Shown: positions 8,452 through 17,998, numbered from the stretch's first letter. The stretch is DNA of 38,302 nt from Gammaproteobacteria bacterium (GCA_013151575.1 JAADHZ010000144.1:1-38302); one strand, 5' to 3'. A program made the numbers and translations. Notes: a model not told the origin generated them from the letters alone.

Positions 8452-8497
8452 TTTTCTGGCAAATATAGGAAGTAACGGACGACACGGCGCTAAATTT

Positions 8498-8520
8498 TGT
8501 TAACAGGGCAGCATTGCTGC
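8498..8520. promoter_or_regulatory. Two short palindromes upstream of the kinase operon
   Basis: TGTTAACA (8498-8505) and GCAGCATTGCTGC (8508-8520) are both perfect palindromes, side by side, about 50-70 bases upstream of the kinase start. They are operator-sized and could bind a repressor of the operon. No known consensus is matched with confidence. Confidence 0.35.
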
Positions 8521-8618
8521 GATGTATTTTAGTCACGATAGGAATACCGAATGCACCTGGCAGCTGGGGCTTTAGCGCTCCGTTAATTGTGCATGACGAC
8601 TCATATCACGACACTGTA

Positions 8619-9041
8619 CTAGAGACCTTTTTTCAAAACCTTCCCGGCAGCTTTTCCAGGTGCAAGGGTGACGGTATTGGTAATGATGACCGATGCGGCT
8701 GGAGAGGCGTGGCCGGATGGCAGGGCCTTGGTGAAAGTCACCCGCTGCGGCATACCTTTGCACCAGTCGGGTTTGGTGCGGACGACGGTAATACGTAGTG
8801 CGGCGTTATGGTCAGATGAGTCGCGTTCGACCGACAGGTCAAAATCCTGCACGCGAGTGCAGCCCGTGCTGGTAACGGTAAAGGTGAGCGTCTGCGGCGA
8901 CAACGAGTAGTGGTGCAGTCGTGCTGCGCTCGGCGCTGCTTGGGCCTGGGCGATGAACAATAGTATTGCGGCAATGACGACGATGGTGAAAAAATAACGG
9001 GAATAACCCTTTCCAGTGACGTTTTTCGCCGCGTTTTTCAT
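8619..9041 (-). CDS. Small secreted protein of unknown family, paired with the upstream protease
   Basis: The 140-residue product has an N-terminal membrane/signal segment (YFFTIVVIAAILLFIAQAQA, cleavage plausible after AQA near residue 36). The mature domain of about 104 residues is predicted to be beta-rich (LHHYSLSPQTLTFTVTSTGCTRVQDFDLSVER) and has two cysteines (TGC and DWCKG) that could form one disulfide. I do not recognise the family. Its start lies only three bases after the stop codon of the serine protease gene, so the two are almost surely co-transcribed and translationally coupled. A role as inhibitor, chaperone or accessory of the protease is an attractive inference from position only. 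Confidence 0.7.
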   Translation of the reverse strand: MKNAAKNVTGKGYSRYFFTIVVIAAILLFIAQAQAAPSAARLHHYSLSPQTLTFTVTSTGCTRVQDFDLSVERDSSDHNAALRITVVRTKPDWCKGMPQRVTFTKALPSGHASPAASVIITNTVTLAPGKAAGKVLKKGL

Positions 9042-9044
9042 GTG

Positions 9045-10706
9045 TTATCCGACGCGATTGCGCTCGCCCGACAGGCGAGATACCCTTGACCATAATAAGG
9101 GAAACAGTAATAACCACAGCGGATTGGGGCTGCCACCGCCACCGCTGCCACCACTTCCACCACCACAGGTAGCACCGGTGTTGGTGGCAGTGACCGCGGT
9201 ATTGATAGCATCCAGCCAGATGCGGTCATCGTTCGCATTGATCGAAAAGTCCTTTTCGTAGCTCCATTGCAGCACATGCTCGTCATTATCCGAGATAACA
9301 ATTTGCTCCTGTACCCAGTCTTTCTGGCCGCTGATGGACTTTCTGAGCGCGCCATCCACGTAAAATCGACCGAAGTCGTAGCGCGGCTCACTGGAAGCCC
9401 TCCAGCGGAAGGTAAGAGTGGCTGGGCCGGTGATGTAGGTGACGAGCGTGGACGTTTCATTGTGGTTGATGGTGCCGCTGCTCAGGGCCGTGCCATTGAC
9501 GTTGCCAGCGCGGCAAACGGGGTTCCAGTTGGCATCGTCGCCGCTAAACCACTCCAGGCCATCGGTGTCGTCCAGTGCTGCACCGTCAATGCGGCTGAGG
9601 CCGACACCAGTGAGGGTGGAGCTGCGGGTTTCCTGGGTGTCCAACGTGATGACCACAGAGCCACCGTGCTGGACGGCGCTGTCAGGTTGGAATTTCACGG
9701 TGATGGTGCAGTTATCGGAATCAGCGATGATGACGCCGGTGCAGGTCTCATTGATGATGCTGAAACTGCTGCTGCCGCTGAGGGTCAGCGACGCCAGGGA
9801 AATATCCGCACCGGTGTTGTTCGCCAGCTCCAGTACCTCCTGCGTCATATGGCCGATGCCCTGAGAACCGAATGTCTGCGTCGGTGTCAGCGCGACGGAG
9901 GTCGTGTCGCTGATCCACCGAGTATAGCCGGCCACCCGGGCGTAAACGCCGGGGAAACCCGGCGACGCGCAACCTATGTCGAAGCTGGTGATGCCAGTTT
10001 GATACCAGGTACCCTCATCCTGGTAGACCAGGGGGCCACCACTATCACCGGAACAGGAGTCCTTCATCAGGGCGGTGGCGCAGAGCATGTTGTCGGTGAG
10101 GGTGTTGTCGTAGGCGGCGTTGCAACTGCTGAAGTCTGCTAATGTCAGACCGACGTGCTGTAACAGGTCGGGAAAATTGTATGGCAGGTTGTTATCGTAG
10201 GCGGTTGCCCCCCAGCCCAAGGTGGTAAGCGGATCACCCACCGACAGAGTGTCCATCAGCGCGTTGTCGGCCAGTGTCAGCGGAGTGTTAAGCGAAGGTG
10301 CCGCCAGGTGCAGCAGGGCGAGGTCATTGTCTTTATTGGCGTTATTGTAGGCGGGGTGTACGTATACCCCGGAAACCGCGATACGCTCCGACACAGAAAT
10401 GTCCCGCAGGTCTTCGATACCCACCGCCACGTCGATGTTGTTGGCGGCAAGTGTGTCCACACAATGGGCCGCTGTCAGCACCCAGCGTGGCTGGATCAGG
10501 CTGCCCCCGCAGAATAGCGTTCCTGGCACGGAGGCGATGAACCCTGGCCGCAACAGGGCCGCCGCCCAGGGGTAATCGCCCTTCAGGGCTGAGCTGCCAC
10601 CGATGATACGGGGGCTGACGGTGGGAGTGTCGGCGCTGGCCGATGTGGCGAACAAACTGGCGGCCGCGAAGGCAATAATAACGGTACAAAGTAAAAACGG
10701 TTTCAT
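9045..10706 (-). CDS. Secreted trypsin-like (S1) serine protease with choice-of-anchor domain and GlyGly-CTERM tail
   Basis: The start is moved from 10805 to ATG 10706, where a clear signal peptide begins (MKPFLLCTVIIAFAAASLFATSASA); the product has 553 residues. The S1 domain (about 35-265) shows the activation site R-IIGG and the triad in VLTAAHCVD, NDLALLHL and CSGDSGGPLV. Then comes a choice-of-anchor D/HYDIN-like beta domain (QTFGSQGIGHMTQEVLELANNTG), then a jelly-roll-like domain (DDTDGLEWFSGDD to IWLDAINTAV). The C-terminus is GGSGGSGGGGS, a hydrophobic stretch PLWLLLFPLLW and a basic end RVSRLSGERNR, the pattern of GlyGly-CTERM proteins processed by rhombosortase. The cleavage residues are consistent with a trypsin- or elastase-type fold; specificity is not assigned. 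It leads a two-gene unit with the small secreted protein. Confidence 0.92.
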   Translation of the reverse strand: MKPFLLCTVIIAFAAASLFATSASADTPTVSPRIIGGSSALKGDYPWAAALLRPGFIASVPGTLFCGGSLIQPRWVLTAAHCVDTLAANNIDVAVGIEDLRDISVSERIAVSGVYVHPAYNNANKDNDLALLHLAAPSLNTPLTLADNALMDTLSVGDPLTTLGWGATAYDNNLPYNFPDLLQHVGLTLADFSSCNAAYDNTLTDNMLCATALMKDSCSGDSGGPLVYQDEGTWYQTGITSFDIGCASPGFPGVYARVAGYTRWISDTTSVALTPTQTFGSQGIGHMTQEVLELANNTGADISLASLTLSGSSSFSIINETCTGVIIADSDNCTITVKFQPDSAVQHGGSVVITLDTQETRSSTLTGVGLSRIDGAALDDTDGLEWFSGDDANWNPVCRAGNVNGTALSSGTINHNETSTLVTYITGPATLTFRWRASSEPRYDFGRFYVDGALRKSISGQKDWVQEQIVISDNDEHVLQWSYEKDFSINANDDRIWLDAINTAVTATNTGATCGGGSGGSGGGGSPNPLWLLLFPLLWSRVSRLSGERNRVG

Positions 10707-10801
10707 CGGTTTCTCTGTGGCGAGGTTTTCTGCGGGAGGAGTTCCCACGCCAGACCATTCTACCTCATTAATAACCTGGGTGGCTGTGCGCCAATAGGCC
10801 A

Positions 10802-12367
10802 TCAATGACGGAAATGGCGCATGCCGGTGAAGACCATGGCGATGCCGTGCTCGTCGGCGGCGGCGATGACTTCGTTGTCACGCAGGGAGCCGCCGGGCTG
10901 AATGACGGCGCGGATGCCCACTTCGGCGGCACTGTCCAGGCCGTCGCGGAATGGGAAAAAGGCGTCGCTGGCCATCACCGAACCTTTCACTTCCAACCCG
11001 GCATCGGCAGCCTTGATGGCGGCGATGCGCGCGCTGTACACGCGGCTCATCTGCCCAGCGCCTACGCCGATGGTTTTTCCATCGCGGCCGTACACAATGG
11101 CGTTGGATTTGACGAATTTAGCCACCTGCCAGGTGAACAATAGGTCGCGCAGTTGCTGCTCGCTGGGCGCTTGCTGGGTCACTATTTTCAGTTGGTCAGC
11201 GCCGACCATGCCTAAATCTCGGTCCTGTACCAACAAGCCGCCGTTAACGCGTTTGTAGTCCAGCCCGGCAAAACGCTTGTTGCCCCACTGGCCGCATTCC
11301 AGCACCCGCACGTTTTTCTTTTCTGCCAGCACGGCCTTGGCGCGCTCGCCCACACTAGGGGCGATGATCACTTCCACAAACTGGCGGTCGATAATGGCGC
11401 GGGCGGTGTCGGCGTCCAGCGGCCGGTTGAAGGCGATGATGCCGCCGAAGGCGGAGGTGGGGTCGGTCTGGTAGGCGTGGTTGTAGGCGTCGAGGATGTT
11501 GTCGGCCAGCGCCACGCCGCAGGGGTTGGCGTGTTTAACGATGACGCAGGCTGGGGCCTCGAACTGCTTGACGCATTCCAGTGCGGAATCCGTGTCGGCA
11601 ATATTGTTGAACGACAACTCCTTGCCTTGTTGCTGCACGCTGGTGGCGATGCAGGCCTCGGCTGGGCTTTCCTCCACATAAAACGCCGCTTTTTGATGCG
11701 GGTTTTCACCGTAGCGCATTTCTTGCACTTTGATGAACTGGGCGTTGTGGGTGCGAGGGAAGTCGCTGCGGCTGCCGTCCAATTGGGTGGCGCCAAGGTA
11801 GTTGGCGATGGCGCCGTCGTAGTGTGCGGTGTGTTCAAAGGTTTTGACGGCCAGCAAGTAGCGGGTGGTTTCACTGACGGCGCCGTTGTTGGCTGTCATC
11901 TCTGCCAGCACGTCTGCGTAGTTGTTGGCATCCACCACCACAGTTACTGCCGCGTGGTTTTTGGCGGCGGCGCGCAGCATCGTGGGGCCGCCAATGTCGA
12001 TGTTTTCGATGGCCAAATTCAGGTCACAATCATCACGGACGATGGTTTGCTCAAAGGGGTAGAGGTTCACCACCACCAGGTCGATGGGCTGGATGCCGTG
12101 CTCGGCCATCACCGCGTCATCGGTGCCGCGCCGCCCCAGCAGGCCCCCGTGGATTTTCGGGTGCAGGGTTTTGACACGGCCGTCCATCATTTCTGGGAAG
12201 CCGGTGTAGTCGGACACCTCGGTGACTTCCACGCCATTTTCCGCCAGCAGCTTTGCAGTGCCGCCGGTGCTGAGTATTTCCACTCCCAGGGCTTTGAGTT
12301 CCCGGCTGAAATCGAGGATGCCGCTTTTGTCGGAAACACTGATGAGTGCGCGTTTGATGGCTGTCAT
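10802..12367 (-). CDS. purH: Bifunctional AICAR formyltransferase / IMP cyclohydrolase
   Basis: PurH carries out the last two steps of purine synthesis: formylation of AICAR with 10-formyl-THF, then ring closure to IMP. The 521-residue length is typical. The N-terminal MGS-like cyclohydrolase domain has [35 protein letters not shown] and [13 protein letters not shown]. The C-terminal transformylase domain has the catalytic-region KHANPCGVA and ends [37 protein letters not shown] six bases before ATG 12367 supports the start. In pseudomonads purD normally follows; here the next gene downstream is the protease instead. All genes from here to cutA are on the same strand. Confidence 0.98.
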   Translation of the reverse strand: MTAIKRALISVSDKSGILDFSRELKALGVEILSTGGTAKLLAENGVEVTEVSDYTGFPEMMDGRVKTLHPKIHGGLLGRRGTDDAVMAEHGIQPIDLVVVNLYPFEQTIVRDDCDLNLAIENIDIGGPTMLRAAAKNHAAVTVVVDANNYADVLAEMTANNGAVSETTRYLLAVKTFEHTAHYDGAIANYLGATQLDGSRSDFPRTHNAQFIKVQEMRYGENPHQKAAFYVEESPAEACIATSVQQQGKELSFNNIADTDSALECVKQFEAPACVIVKHANPCGVALADNILDAYNHAYQTDPTSAFGGIIAFNRPLDADTARAIIDRQFVEVIIAPSVGERAKAVLAEKKNVRVLECGQWGNKRFAGLDYKRVNGGLLVQDRDLGMVGADQLKIVTQQAPSEQQLRDLLFTWQVAKFVKSNAIVYGRDGKTIGVGAGQMSRVYSARIAAIKAADAGLEVKGSVMASDAFFPFRDGLDSAAEVGIRAVIQPGGSLRDNEVIAAADEHGIAMVFTGMRHFRH

Positions 12368-12436
12368 GGGAACCTGCTGTTTGGCTGTTAATTGAATGAT
12401 TAGGGGGTGTGAATGACGTTGGGCCTAAATGATTCA

Positions 12437-12455
12437 GGGCCAGACTGGCTGGCCC
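12437..12455. other. GC-rich hairpin between fis and purH
   Basis: GGGCCAG-ACTGG-CTGGCCC forms a perfect 7-bp stem with a 5-base loop. On the transcribed (minus) strand it is not followed by a T-run, so it may be an RNA processing or attenuation site rather than a terminator; on the plus strand GTATTTT follows. Confidence 0.45.
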
Positions 12456-12499
12456 CGTATTTTCAGGCATACGCTCGTTGTTAAGGGCGTTACCGGTCG

Positions 12500-12868
12500 T
12501 TAATTAATATCGTATTGCTTGAGTTTTTTGCGCAGCGTGCCACGGTTAAGGCCCAGCAACGTAGCGGCTTTGCTCTGATTTCCACGTGTGTAAGTCAGCA
12601 CGGCTTCCAGCAGGGGTTGTTCGACTTCCTGCAAAACCATTTGATAAAGGTCAGCGGGTGGGTGGCCGTCCAGGTCCTTGAAATAATTCTCCAGCATGGT
12701 TTTGACGTGGCCACTCAAGGGGGTGGTTTGTTCGTTGTCCGGTACGGTTTCCGTGGGTGAGGCCTCCGTGGCCAGGGCCTTCGGAATCACCGACGGATCG
12801 GTCATGGTTTCAACGGTGTTCTCAAGCGCGGTTGCACCTTCCGGCGCATTGCAAAATTGTAGTGTCAT
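12500..12868 (-). CDS. fis: Nucleoid-associated DNA-binding protein Fis
   Basis: Fis bends DNA and controls rRNA promoters, recombination and nucleoid shape as a homodimer. The C-terminal half is unmistakable: YQMVLQEVEQPLLEAVLTYTRGNQSKAATLLGLNRGTLRKKLKQYDIN, the helix-turn-helix of the family. At 122 residues it is longer than enterobacterial Fis (98); the extra N-terminal part is Thr/Glu-rich and probably disordered. An internal ATG (residue 22, MTDPSV) could be the true start. The ATG at 12868 overlaps the dusB stop (four bases, ATGA), the widely conserved dusB-fis operon arrangement. Confidence 0.96.
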   Translation of the reverse strand: MTLQFCNAPEGATALENTVETMTDPSVIPKALATEASPTETVPDNEQTTPLSGHVKTMLENYFKDLDGHPPADLYQMVLQEVEQPLLEAVLTYTRGNQSKAATLLGLNRGTLRKKLKQYDIN

Positions 12869-13860
12869 GCAGCGAGTCCCTCCCCCACTAACAACTGATT
12901 AAAAAAATGTGTGGTAATTTGTAATTGTTCTTCGATGGTTTCAACGCGGTTGACTGCCTGTCGAAAGGCCCCTCCGTGTCGTTGGCCTTTGCTGTACCAG
13001 GCAATATGTTTGCGCGCCATGCGCACCCCAGCATATTCCCCGTAAAACGCGTAAAGATTATTCAGATGTTCGAGCAGGATGTCGCGTACTTCTTTGACGT
13101 CAGGCTCCGGTCGTTTTTCCCCTGTTTCAAGGTAGTGGGCAATCTCGCGAAAAATCCACGGGCGCCCTTGCGCGGCCCGGCCGATCATCACCGCGTCCGC
13201 CTGGGTGTAGTCCAGCACAGCCCGGGCTTTTTCCGGTGTGGTGATATCACCGTTGGCCACCACCGGAATGCCGATAGCGGCCTTAATGGCGGCGATGGTG
13301 TCAAACTCGGCCTCACCCTTGTAGGCACAAGCCCGGGTGCGGCCATGCACCGCCAGAGATTGAATGCCAGCGTTCTCCGCAATGCGAGCAATGGCCACGC
13401 CATTGCGGTTGTCAGTATCCCAGCCGGTGCGGATTTTTAGGGTGACCGGTACCGCCACCGCTTTCACTACGGCATCGAGGATTTCTCCCACCCGTTTTTC
13501 ATTTTTCAACAGGGCCGACCCCGCCGCCACATTGCAGACTTTTTTCGCCGGGCACCCCATGTTGATGTCGATGATTTGTGCGCCATTGTCGGCATTGTAA
13601 CGGGCGGCCTCGGCCATCATCGCAGGATCCGCGCCCATGATCTGCACGGCGCGGGGTTCGGTTTCGCCATCGTGATTGGCGCGGCGCCGGGTTTTCTCCG
13701 AGCCCCACAACAGAGAGTTGGAGGACACCATTTCTGACACCGCCATGCCCGCGCCTAGTTTTTTGCACAATTGACGGAAGGGGCGATCGGTCACACCTGC
13801 CATGGGGGCAAGGATAAGTTGATTGGCAAGAGTGTAAGGACCAATTTTCATTGCGGACAT
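12865..13860 (-). CDS. dusB: tRNA-dihydrouridine synthase B
   Basis: DusB is an FMN enzyme that reduces uridine to dihydrouridine in the D-loop of tRNA. Its 331 residues show the TIM-barrel signature: LAPMAGVTDRPFRQLCKKLGAG, the active-site cysteine in INMGCPAKKV, KIRTGW, the HGRTRACAYKG block and NGDITTPEKA with DAVMIGRAAQGRPWIF for flavin phosphate binding. It begins at ATG 13860 or, three codons on, at MKIGPYTL. It forms the operon dusB-fis. About 137 bases without a gene separate it from the DUF3426 gene upstream. Confidence 0.97.
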   Translation of the reverse strand: MSAMKIGPYTLANQLILAPMAGVTDRPFRQLCKKLGAGMAVSEMVSSNSLLWGSEKTRRRANHDGETEPRAVQIMGADPAMMAEAARYNADNGAQIIDINMGCPAKKVCNVAAGSALLKNEKRVGEILDAVVKAVAVPVTLKIRTGWDTDNRNGVAIARIAENAGIQSLAVHGRTRACAYKGEAEFDTIAAIKAAIGIPVVANGDITTPEKARAVLDYTQADAVMIGRAAQGRPWIFREIAHYLETGEKRPEPDVKEVRDILLEHLNNLYAFYGEYAGVRMARKHIAWYSKGQRHGGAFRQAVNRVETIEEQLQITTHFFNQLLVGEGLAA

Positions 13861-13997
13861 GGGGCTCTTTGCTGGCGCGAGAGTTCAGGGCGTTTCTGGT
13901 GCGGGTGCGATTCGTGGAAGCACCGCGAGTCTACCGGGTAAAGCGAGCCGTAAATGGTACCTGCATCCTGTTTGGGATAAAAGCCGTTTTTGAGATT

Positions 13998-15086
13998 TCA
14001 GCCAGCACGTCCCCGCCATTGGACGGAACGCGGGTCCCGTTCGGCGCGGAATTCGAAATTAACGGCGGCCTTGCCCGGGTCCATCAACTTCAGCTCGATT
14101 TGCACCGGCCTATCGGGCGGCATGCCAGCATCGACGTCCGTGTGTGCATCGAGATATTCGCTGGGCGTAAACCGACGCTGAGCCAGTCGCGTGCCATTGA
14201 TGTCGGAAAATGTCAGCGTCAGCAGTGGGAAAGGTTGGGGGAAGGGAGCGTTGTTAATCAAAATGGTGGCCGCAATCAGCCCGTTTTTCGCGCTGGGGTG
14301 GCTGCGCACATCATGGCTGATGATGTCGATTTGTTTGATGTCGTAGGGCACCGCCAAGGTGCAGTCGGCAATTTCGCAGGCCTTAATGATCCAGTCGCGA
14401 TACTGCGGGTCGCGGACCAGCTCGTCACGTTGGAAGTAGACCGTTTGGGCCACTAACAGCAGCATCAAAAACAGACTGCCCATAACCCAAGGGGCGCTAG
14501 AGGGTCGAAGTTGGGCCTCTTTTTCTTCCTGCCATTGCTGGAGAATAACGGCCGGAACATTTGCTTGAACATTGTCGGGGGCAGGCGGTAGTGGGGTTTG
14601 GGTTTCGACGACGGGGTTGTCGCTATCGGTCGATACTGCGTCGGTTTCCTCATGGGTATCCGCAAAAAAAATGGCCAGGGATTCGCTTTCCTCATCGGCC
14701 ATTTCTGCGGTATCACGATGAGCGGTGTGTTGTTGAAGATCGTCGTCGGGAAGGATGCGGGTTTCTTCGGGGGATGGCTCTGTTTCTGTCATGGTGTCAT
14801 TTTTTTCGAGCAAGGCCTCCAGCGCTTGCGCGGCGCGGGAGGTGGGGTCAAGCTCGCCGTAATGCGGCGGTTCGTTCTCGACGTCATCATCGGTGACGCT
14901 AATGTCGGGGGAGGGTTCGGATTCAAATTCCGGTGCGGCAGTTTGCGGCGGGGCCGCTTCTGACAAATTGTTGAGCGCGTTGAAAACGGCCAGGCACTGG
15001 CCGCAACGCACGTCGCCAGCGGCGGCCTTGAGGTGTTCCGCAGACACCAAAAAAACGGCCTGACAGTGTGGGCATTGTGTGTACAT
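13998..15086 (-). CDS. Zinc-ribbon / DUF3426 membrane protein
   Basis: The 362-residue protein starts with an MJ0042-type zinc ribbon: MYTQCPHCQAVF, then RCGQCLAVFNAL, giving two CxxC pairs. An acidic low-complexity middle (about 45-190) follows, then one membrane segment (PWVMGSLFLMLLLVAQTVYFQ, about residues 200-220) and a C-terminal DUF3426 domain (SHDVRSHPSAKNGLIAATILINNAPFPQPFPLLTLTFSD), expected in the periplasm. The family is widespread beside prmA and dusB in gammaproteobacteria, but no biochemical function is firmly known to me. The topology implies a cytoplasmic zinc sensor or binder joined to a periplasmic beta domain. Confidence 0.85.
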   Translation of the reverse strand: MYTQCPHCQAVFLVSAEHLKAAAGDVRCGQCLAVFNALNNLSEAAPPQTAAPEFESEPSPDISVTDDDVENEPPHYGELDPTSRAAQALEALLEKNDTMTETEPSPEETRILPDDDLQQHTAHRDTAEMADEESESLAIFFADTHEETDAVSTDSDNPVVETQTPLPPAPDNVQANVPAVILQQWQEEKEAQLRPSSAPWVMGSLFLMLLLVAQTVYFQRDELVRDPQYRDWIIKACEIADCTLAVPYDIKQIDIISHDVRSHPSAKNGLIAATILINNAPFPQPFPLLTLTFSDINGTRLAQRRFTPSEYLDAHTDVDAGMPPDRPVQIELKLMDPGKAAVNFEFRAERDPRSVQWRGRAG

Positions 15087-15159
15087 GTTTGTGATGCGGC
15101 CGGGGGGTCACTAGGGTTGGGTAGGTTACCGCAAAATGCTTTGCGGGTTGCTTCGGGGT

Positions 15160-16998
15160 TCAGTGCAAGCTGTTAAGTTCCATGGCGGCAATTTTTTTCT
15201 GCTCTTCCCTGGGTTGTTCAATGTCGGCGAATGCAAACAGCGAAAAAGTGCTGGTGGTTTCGACGACGCGTGTTAACCGCACGTACTTTATCGTAGTTTT
15301 CAGGTTGAGTACCAATTGTGTGCCGACACCATACACGCTGGCGGGCACGACTAGCACGCGTTCGTCGAAATTGGAGGCGTCGGCGCCGATGAGCAGGCTA
15401 CGAAAATATTCACTCCCGCTGCCGGGGCCGCCGATGGCGCGAACGGCTACGGTGTTGGTGTTTTCGCTGAGCGTTTTAATGCCAATGTCGAGAACCGGTT
15501 CGCCGTGTGGGTCAGACGTGTCATGCAGGGGGGCATGCAGCCAGCGGATTTCTCCAATGCGCCAGTCCGAGCCGGGCTCCGGGGCACGAATGGCGACCAG
15601 TGCGCCCACGCGCAGTCGTACCCGGTTGTCTGGGTGTCGCCGTAAACCCAAGCCGTTTTTGCTGACGTTGTTGATCTCCCACGGCTCCACCACAAAATCG
15701 CTCATGGTGGATTCCCGCAGTGCTCTCGCGCGGATTTCAGTGTCATGCAGGGGATCCCACACGTCCACTTTGGCCTCGAAGCGCGACAGACGGGTGCTGT
15801 CAAACCCGGGCTGGTCCTGCGTGTGCAGGCTCGATGCTTCTGTCCTGGACATGAGTTCCAGGTTGCCCGTTTTGTGTCCGCAGGGCTGGTAAAAATAAAT
15901 TTCTCTGTGTTCCGGGTGGAAATCTTGTTCGTCGTCCATAAAGTGGTGAATTGCTCCCAGGCCGACGCATACCAGCACTCGATCCTGATGGTTGGGGCTC
16001 CGTTCATGTCCCCGTTCACTTCGCCCGGCCCATGCCGTCATCAGTTGATCCAAAAAATCCTGGTGTATGCGTTCGACCAGGGCGAGAGATGGTGATGTTT
16101 GTTCCGTCTCGGTGTTTGAGCAAAGAGTGGCCTCGTGGAGCCGTTGCTGTAGCGGGCTGATGTCCAAAAACCGCCCTTCCACGGGTCGAAAACGCGTGTA
16201 TCCGGCGGCCACGACAGGGGCGCGATCGTCGGCCAGGTCCACCATGATGTCGCCGATGTTGACGGCAGTCTCTTTGCGGTTGAGCAACCGACAGTCGGCG
16301 GTCCAGCTTTCCAGATAACGGTAAACCCGTTCCGCCTGTCCCTGGCCAAGGTGATTGGGCTCGGCCAGCGCCAGCAGCACGACACGCAGGTAGGTGTGCT
16401 TCACGGTGGTGAGCGGGTCGGCCGAATCCGCATCGGCTTCCAGCGTCATGGTGTGCAGGCCGTTGCGCTCAGCGAAGTGATATAGACGATGCAGTTCTCC
16501 CCATAGGCCCGGAGGGGCGGGGGCGTACATGGCGTAGCGTTCCAATAGCAACAGTCCCAGTTGCACGATGGCTTGGCGCAGGGCCAGCAAAAAGTCGTTG
16601 TGGCTCAGATGGCCGGTGACATCGTCCGCCAGGCAGATGGCATCGTTAACCACCAGCTTGAAGGCGAAGGACATTTCTTCCAGCAGCAGGTGCACCTGTT
16701 CTGCCAACGATTGCTGTTTTGTGCTCAGGGGCAGGGGTTTGTTGCGTACCTGTTCCTGAAGTGGTTGCAGCAGAGAAATAATTGCCGGTTGCAGTAATCG
16801 TATGGTGTGGAAACGTTCGGCCGCAGGCAGTAGCAGGCGGTTGTAGCGTTGCAGCAGGCCCAATATTTGCGAGTAACTGTTGGGACTGTCATCCAGATCC
16901 AGCGTGCCCAGCCAGGTGGCGATTTCCCCAGTAGTGGGGATGTGTTGGGCGGGATCCTGTTTGCTCGGAGTTGGCAGGTGGAGTTTGAGCGGATTCAT
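15160..16998 (-). CDS. Conserved large protein with possible PilZ-like C-terminus, function unknown
   Basis: The 612-residue protein has no signal peptide or membrane segment and is probably cytoplasmic. The N-terminal two-thirds is mainly helical (e.g. LLQRYNRLLLPAAERFHTIRLLQP). A conserved-looking block VLVCVGLGAIHHFMDDEQ precedes a C-terminal beta-rich part (WEINNVSKNGLGLRRHPDNRVRLRVGALVAI). That last part resembles PilZ-type c-di-GMP receptors, in which a GxG element follows an N-terminal arginine motif, but the RxxxR motif is not convincing. It sits between prmA and the DUF3426 gene, as I recall for hypothetical genes in pseudomonads. The ORF is real from its length, codon use and position; the function is not assigned. 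No strong ribosome site precedes ATG 16998. Confidence 0.75.
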   Translation of the reverse strand: MNPLKLHLPTPSKQDPAQHIPTTGEIATWLGTLDLDDSPNSYSQILGLLQRYNRLLLPAAERFHTIRLLQPAIISLLQPLQEQVRNKPLPLSTKQQSLAEQVHLLLEEMSFAFKLVVNDAICLADDVTGHLSHNDFLLALRQAIVQLGLLLLERYAMYAPAPPGLWGELHRLYHFAERNGLHTMTLEADADSADPLTTVKHTYLRVVLLALAEPNHLGQGQAERVYRYLESWTADCRLLNRKETAVNIGDIMVDLADDRAPVVAAGYTRFRPVEGRFLDISPLQQRLHEATLCSNTETEQTSPSLALVERIHQDFLDQLMTAWAGRSERGHERSPNHQDRVLVCVGLGAIHHFMDDEQDFHPEHREIYFYQPCGHKTGNLELMSRTEASSLHTQDQPGFDSTRLSRFEAKVDVWDPLHDTEIRARALRESTMSDFVVEPWEINNVSKNGLGLRRHPDNRVRLRVGALVAIRAPEPGSDWRIGEIRWLHAPLHDTSDPHGEPVLDIGIKTLSENTNTVAVRAIGGPGSGSEYFRSLLIGADASNFDERVLVVPASVYGVGTQLVLNLKTTIKYVRLTRVVETTSTFSLFAFADIEQPREEQKKIAAMELNSLH

Positions 16999-17092
16999 GG
17001 GGTCGTTTTGCGCCGCAGTGTAAAAAGAGGTTACACAATAATTTCGGCAGCACAGTCAGTAAGTTGAGTCTTCGGAATGAGCCCGTGGCAAT

Positions 17093-17980
17093 TTACTCCG
17101 GCGTGCGTCGCGTGCCAGTGAGACGCACCCAGTCATCTTGCAGGGCAGGAGTTTCCATGTGGAACCAGGGTTGGTAACAGGCGGCCACCGCCTTGGCCTG
17201 GTGGTCGAGGATGCCGGACAGCACGATGTGACCGCCGGGTTCCACGATACTGGCGAAGCGCTCGGCAAATTCCATCAGCGGTTGGGCGAGAATATTGGCT
17301 AACAGCAGCGGGGTGGTGATGATCGGCAGGGCCTCAGGTAGCACGGCGTTAACGGCATTGCCCACCCGATTTTTTTCCGCGTTGTCGCGGGTGGCGATGA
17401 GCGCCTGCGGGTCGTTGTCCACCGCCCACACGTGTTTTGCTCCGAGTTTGAGCGCCGCGACGGCGAGGATGCCGGAGCCGCAGCCGTAATCAATGACCTG
17501 CGCGTGATCGGCTCCGTGCCGGTCCAGCCATTGCAGGCAGAGCGAGGTGGTGGGATGGGTCCCGGTACCAAAGGCGAGCCCCGGATCTAACAGGATATTG
17601 ACAGCGTCGGGGTCTGGCGGCGTGTGCCAGCTGGGGCAGATCCACAGCCGTTTGCCGAAGGGCATGGGGTGGAAGCTGTCCATCCACTCGCGTTCCCAGT
17701 CTTTGTCTTCCAGTGGTGACACGCGGTGGGCTGGCAGGGAGGCTGGGAGCAAGGCCTTGGTCAGTTGCGCCAGCACCGAGCCCATGTCGCGGTCGGCGTC
17801 GAACAGGCCAATGACCCGGGTGTGTGCCCACAGTGGCGTGGCGCCCGGTGGGGGTTCGTACAGGGGCTGGTCGGCGTTGTCGAGGAAGGTGACGGCGCAA
17901 GCACCGGCTTCACTGAGTAAATCAGAGAGCTGTTCGGCGCCGTCCGGCGTGGTGTCGAGAACGAGCTGTAACCAGGGCAT
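17093..17980 (-). CDS. prmA: Ribosomal protein L11 methyltransferase
   Basis: PrmA trimethylates lysines and the N-terminus of ribosomal protein L11 using S-adenosylmethionine. The 295-residue protein has the family's N-terminal substrate domain (MPWLQLVLDTTPDGAEQLSDLL) and LDPGLAFGTGTHPTTSLCLQWLD. The SAM motif VIDYGCGSGILAVAALKLGAKHVWAVDNDPQAL follows, with LLANILAQPLMEFAERF in place of the usual NILA block. The gene follows accC by 18 bases with no good ribosome site, suggesting coupling in one transcript. Confidence 0.97.
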   Translation of the reverse strand: MPWLQLVLDTTPDGAEQLSDLLSEAGACAVTFLDNADQPLYEPPPGATPLWAHTRVIGLFDADRDMGSVLAQLTKALLPASLPAHRVSPLEDKDWEREWMDSFHPMPFGKRLWICPSWHTPPDPDAVNILLDPGLAFGTGTHPTTSLCLQWLDRHGADHAQVIDYGCGSGILAVAALKLGAKHVWAVDNDPQALIATRDNAEKNRVGNAVNAVLPEALPIITTPLLLANILAQPLMEFAERFASIVEPGGHIVLSGILDHQAKAVAACYQPWFHMETPALQDDWVRLTGTRRTPE

Positions 17981-17998
17981 GATTGAGTCTAACGAAAG

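Noticed and set aside
11477-12391. Plus-strand 304-aa ORF opposite purH
   Set aside because: It is a shadow of purH, whose full length and motifs are unambiguous.
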